DNA from: Pseudomonas thivervalensis
GTDB taxonomy: Bacteria > Pseudomonadota > Gammaproteobacteria > Pseudomonadales > Pseudomonadaceae
Assembly (NCBI RefSeq): GCF_001269655.1
Contig: NZ_LHVE01000020.1
Span: 62,001 to 126,000 of the forward strand
Direction of reading: 5' to 3'
Length of the DNA: 64,000 bases
Made by a program: the position numbers and the translations under genes. How positions within the stretch are numbered: the stretch's first letter is position 1; each line of letters starts with the position of its first letter. Under the pieces are notes generated by a model. It worked only from the letters and a program-made list of their open reading frames with translations, had not been told where the DNA came from and made no database searches. This document shows positions 61,793-64,000 of the stretch, piece after piece.

Positions 61793-62497
61793 CTATGCGG
61801 CGATCTGGCGAACCACGAGCAAGACCAGGAAATGCCCCGGATAAAGGCCATACGCCCAGCGCCGCATTGGCACTGGATGAAGACGACCCGCCTGTCGCAA
61901 AAGCACCCGCCCCAGCCATGGCGCGATCAGGCAAGCCACCAGCCCCCACAACGCCACCCCGTCCCCTAGCCACGCCGCGCCATACAACACCCGCCATTGG
62001 TTGGCCGCGACACAGACCAATCCTGGCAACAACGCCAGATACAAGGAACGCCTGAACAGCAGCAACATCACCAACGGCAGCAGAACGCCGAAAAAACCAA
62101 ACATCAAATGCGACGAAAACAGCGCCGCCAACAGCAGCGCCACCGTGGCCAGGCATCGGGCCTCGCGGGTGGGCGCCTGCCAACCGCGCGCCACCAGCAA
62201 CCCGAGCACCAGCGTCGGCATGACGTTCAGCGTAGAGGGGTTGGGAATGAACAAGCGGTAGGGGATTTCGCTGACGGCGCTGAACAGCAACAGCCAGCCC
62301 AGGTAACGCCATGGGCTGGCACTGGCCCCGCCGCGCGCCAGATTCGCCGCCATCGCCAGGCAGAACCAAGGGAACGCCAACCGCCCCGGCACGTAGAGCC
62401 AATCGGCGGAAAAACCAACATATCGCAGATGATCGAGGACCATCGACAACAGTGCCAGCCACTTGAGCAGGTCCAGGGCACCGTCGCGCCGGCTCAT
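61793..62497 (-). CDS. TraX-family membrane protein
   Basis: A 234-residue polytopic membrane protein starting MSRRDGALDLLKWLALLSMVLDHL, which matches the TraX/acyltransferase-3-like family (PF05857). About seven helices follow. F-plasmid TraX acetylates pilin, but chromosomal copies have unknown roles, perhaps acetylating a cell-surface component. It is divergent from ltaE and ends against a composite repeat. Confidence 0.85.
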   Translation of the reverse strand: MSRRDGALDLLKWLALLSMVLDHLRYVGFSADWLYVPGRLAFPWFCLAMAANLARGGASASPWRYLGWLLLFSAVSEIPYRLFIPNPSTLNVMPTLVLGLLVARGWQAPTREARCLATVALLLAALFSSHLMFGFFGVLLPLVMLLLFRRSLYLALLPGLVCVAANQWRVLYGAAWLGDGVALWGLVACLIAPWLGRVLLRQAGRLHPVPMRRWAYGLYPGHFLVLLVVRQIAA

Positions 62498-62584
62498 GTA
62501 TAAAGCCGCGCGACGAGATTGATACTTTCCGACAGAAACATCCGGTGTGTTCCCCCGCTAATCTTGGGTAAAGTGCGCACCAAC

Positions 62585-62664
62585 ATTGATCACGGCGATG
62601 CGCCCCCAAGCGCGCCGAACCATGATCGACCACGGCGCTGTGGACTCAAACACGCCGAACCAGG
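62585..62664 (+). repeat. Two tandem 40-nt structured units in the ltaE leader
   Basis: Unit 1 (62585-62624) and unit 2 (62625-62664) match at 30 of 40 positions. Each can fold as GGC, 3 nt, G(C/T)G, 8-nt loop, C(G/A)C, GCC, followed by GAACCA. The central pair is C-G in unit 1 and T-A in unit 2, so pairing is kept although the bases changed. An alternative 5-bp stem CGGCG/CGCCG is shared by both. Start of the loop to ltaE ATG is about 70-130 nt. Confidence 0.6.
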
Positions 62665-62732
62665 GAACGCCCCACCCGGGCGCTCCGCCAGGGATCTCTT
62701 TATCCAGGACTCTCTATTCAAGGAGCAAGGCC

Positions 62733-63773
62733 ATGACCGACAAGAGCCAACAATTCGCCAGCGACAACTATTCCGGCATTTGCCCCGAAGCCTGGGCGGC
62801 CATGGAAGAAGCCAACCAGGGTCACCAACGCGCCTACGGCGACGATGAGTGGACCCACCGCGCGGCGGACGATTTCCGGGCCTTGTTCGAAACCGACTGC
62901 GAAGTGTTCTTTGCGTTCAACGGCACCGCAGCCAACTCCCTGGCCCTGTCCTCGTTGTGCCAGAGTTACCACAGCGTGATCTGCTCGGAAACCGCCCACG
63001 TCGAAACCGACGAATGCGGCGCACCGGAGTTTTTCTCCAACGGTTCCAAGCTGCTGGTGGCGCGCACCGAAAACGGCAAGCTGACCCCCGAGTCGATCCG
63101 CGAGATCGCCCTCAAGCGCCAGGACATCCACTACCCCAAGCCGCGCGTCGTGACCCTGACCCAGGCCACGGAAGTCGGCAGCGTCTACACGCCGGATGAA
63201 ATCCGCGCCATCAGCGTCACCTGCAAGGAACTGGGGCTGAACCTGCATATGGACGGCGCACGGTTTTCCAACGCCTGCGCCTTCCTCGGCTGCTCACCGG
63301 CGGACCTGACCTGGAAGGTCGGCGTGGACGTGTTGTGCTTCGGCGGTACGAAAAACGGCATGGCGGTAGGTGAAGCGATCCTGTTCTTCAACCACGCCCT
63401 GGCCGAAGACTTCGACTACCGCTGCAAACAGGCCGGGCAACTGGCGTCGAAAATGCGTTTCCTTTCCGCCCCCTGGGTCGGTCTGTTGCAAAACGACGCC
63501 TGGCTCAAGCACGCCCGCCACGCCAACCACTGCGCGCAATTGCTGGCCGAGCTGGTCAGCGACATCGAAGGCGTAGAACTGATGTTCCCGGTCCAGGCCA
63601 ACGGCGTGTTCCTGCAACTCTCGGAACCGGCCATCGCCGCGCTGACCGCCAAGGGCTGGCGCTTCTACACCTTCATCGGCAAGGGCGGCGCACGCTTCAT
63701 GTGCTCGTGGGACACCGAAGAAGCGCGGGTGCGGGAATTGGCGGCGGATATTCGGGAAGTGATGAGCGCGTAG
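62733..63773 (+). CDS. ltaE: Low-specificity L-threonine aldolase
   Basis: A 346-residue PLP enzyme cleaving threonine (and allo-threonine or phenylserine) to glycine and an aldehyde. The PLP lysine is in CFGGTKNGMAVGEA; FAFNGTAANSLALSS, LHMDGARFSNA and QATEVGSVY are the fold landmarks. AAGGAG precedes ATG 62733. The last sense codons end VMSA and the TAG stop is the first three bases of a C-type repeat. It feeds glycine to the neighbouring GlyA/sarcosine block. Confidence 0.95.
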   Translation: MTDKSQQFASDNYSGICPEAWAAMEEANQGHQRAYGDDEWTHRAADDFRALFETDCEVFFAFNGTAANSLALSSLCQSYHSVICSETAHVETDECGAPEFFSNGSKLLVARTENGKLTPESIREIALKRQDIHYPKPRVVTLTQATEVGSVYTPDEIRAISVTCKELGLNLHMDGARFSNACAFLGCSPADLTWKVGVDVLCFGGTKNGMAVGEAILFFNHALAEDFDYRCKQAGQLASKMRFLSAPWVGLLQNDAWLKHARHANHCAQLLAELVSDIEGVELMFPVQANGVFLQLSEPAIAALTAKGWRFYTFIGKGGARFMCSWDTEEARVRELAADIREVMSA

Positions 63774-63914
63774 GAGCTGTCGAGCGGAGCGAGGCTGCGA
63801 TCTTTCCAAGCCAGATTGAGTCTCAAGCGAAAGATCAAAAGATCAAAAGATCGCAGCCTCGCTCCGCTCGGCAGCTCCTACAGAGCCGAGCGGGAGCAAG
63901 CTCCCTCGCCACAG
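63771..63914. repeat. C-type element joined to a lone A-type arm
   Basis: TAGGAGCTGTCGAGCGGAGC (left) and GCTCCGCTCGGCAGCTCCTA (right) are C arms, with two GATCAAAA units before GATCGCAGCC. They are followed by GAGCGGGAGCAAGCTCCCTCGCCACA, a right A arm with no left partner. The first TAG is the ltaE stop codon. Confidence 0.85.
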
Positions 63915-63942
63915 GGGGCTCACCGCTACCAGGATGAGCGAA

Positions 63943-63999
63943 TCAGAAATCGATCCGCACATCCCCCTTCGGCACGCTGCAGCACGACAGGATATAACC
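63943..63999 (-). CDS. gbcB: C-terminal end of a GbcB-like ferredoxin reductase (partial)
   Basis: The last 18 residues, GYILSCCSVPKGDVRIDF, and a stop are present. The paired cysteines and the end VRIDF match the C-terminal plant-type 2Fe-2S domain of GbcB, reductase of glycine betaine demethylase. It is consistent with the PA5411-PA5421 order recalled from P. aeruginosa. Only the tail is seen, so the name is tentative. Confidence 0.65.
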   Translation of the reverse strand, partial: GYILSCCSVPKGDVRIDF

Positions 64000-64000
64000 C

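Overview
The window is a stretch of a fluorescent-group Pseudomonas chromosome. The evidence is the split gene order pqqF-A-B-C-D-E plus an S9 peptidase, a davBA lysine pair, a bioBFHCD operon followed by three long acyl-CoA dehydrogenases, a glyA-soxBDAG-purU-fdhA block and, above all, about twenty REP/REPIN-type inverted repeats and an rsmX-type small RNA under a GacA box. From memory, gene order matches P. aeruginosa PA0461-PA0508 and PA5411-PA5421; I could not run a search. No phage, insertion sequence, tRNA, rRNA or CRISPR was seen, so this is mostly core metabolism; the unusual content lies in non-coding DNA.

Layout. 1-3.3 kb: tail of an unknown gene, a Lrp/AsnC regulator, and davB-davA (lysine to 5-aminovalerate). 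3.4-11.2 kb: PQQ cofactor genes, with a hairpin/terminator between pqqA and pqqB and a possible leader reading frame across it. 11.35-11.85 kb: a PMP3-like peptide, rsmX and its GacA box. 11.8-19.8 kb (minus): three 592-601 residue acyl-CoA dehydrogenases, a membrane GGDEF protein with a CRP/Vfr-type site, and a 98-residue protein. 19.9-24.5 kb (minus): bioBFHCD, with a BirA operator in the gap to a divergent comF gene. 24.6-34.4 kb: comF, modE, a Tat-exported DUF839/PhoX protein, srkA, rarD, a gcvR-like gene, glcB and a lone receiver-domain protein. 34.6-37.3 kb: a cNMP/CBS/DUF294 protein overlapping a DEDDh exonuclease. 37.5-43.2 kb: ECF sigma, FecR-type anti-sigma, TonB-dependent siderophore receptor, PepSY membrane protein and a 59-residue membrane peptide. 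43.4-52.2 kb: a GST, creBCD, a retropepsin-like protein, an acyltransferase, a DUF2780 protein and an AT-richer island (a cold-shock gene and a small secreted protein) marked by two matching palindromes. 52.25-64 kb: fdhA, purU, soxGADB, glyA, traX-like, ltaE and the end of a gbcB-like gene, i.e. the lower glycine betaine/sarcosine pathway. Sarcosine is demethylated to glycine; the C1 unit leaves through methylene/formyl-THF (PurU) or formaldehyde (FdhA), while GlyA and LtaE link glycine to serine and threonine.

The least explained sequences are: two tandem 40-nt units with a compensatory base change in the ltaE leader; the palindrome pair around the cold-shock gene; REPINs nested inside other REPINs, one of which supplies the ltaE stop codon; a sequestered Shine-Dalgarno site opening a frame through pqqA into pqqB; and three GGTTATCCA (DnaA-box-like) words between rarD and gcvR.
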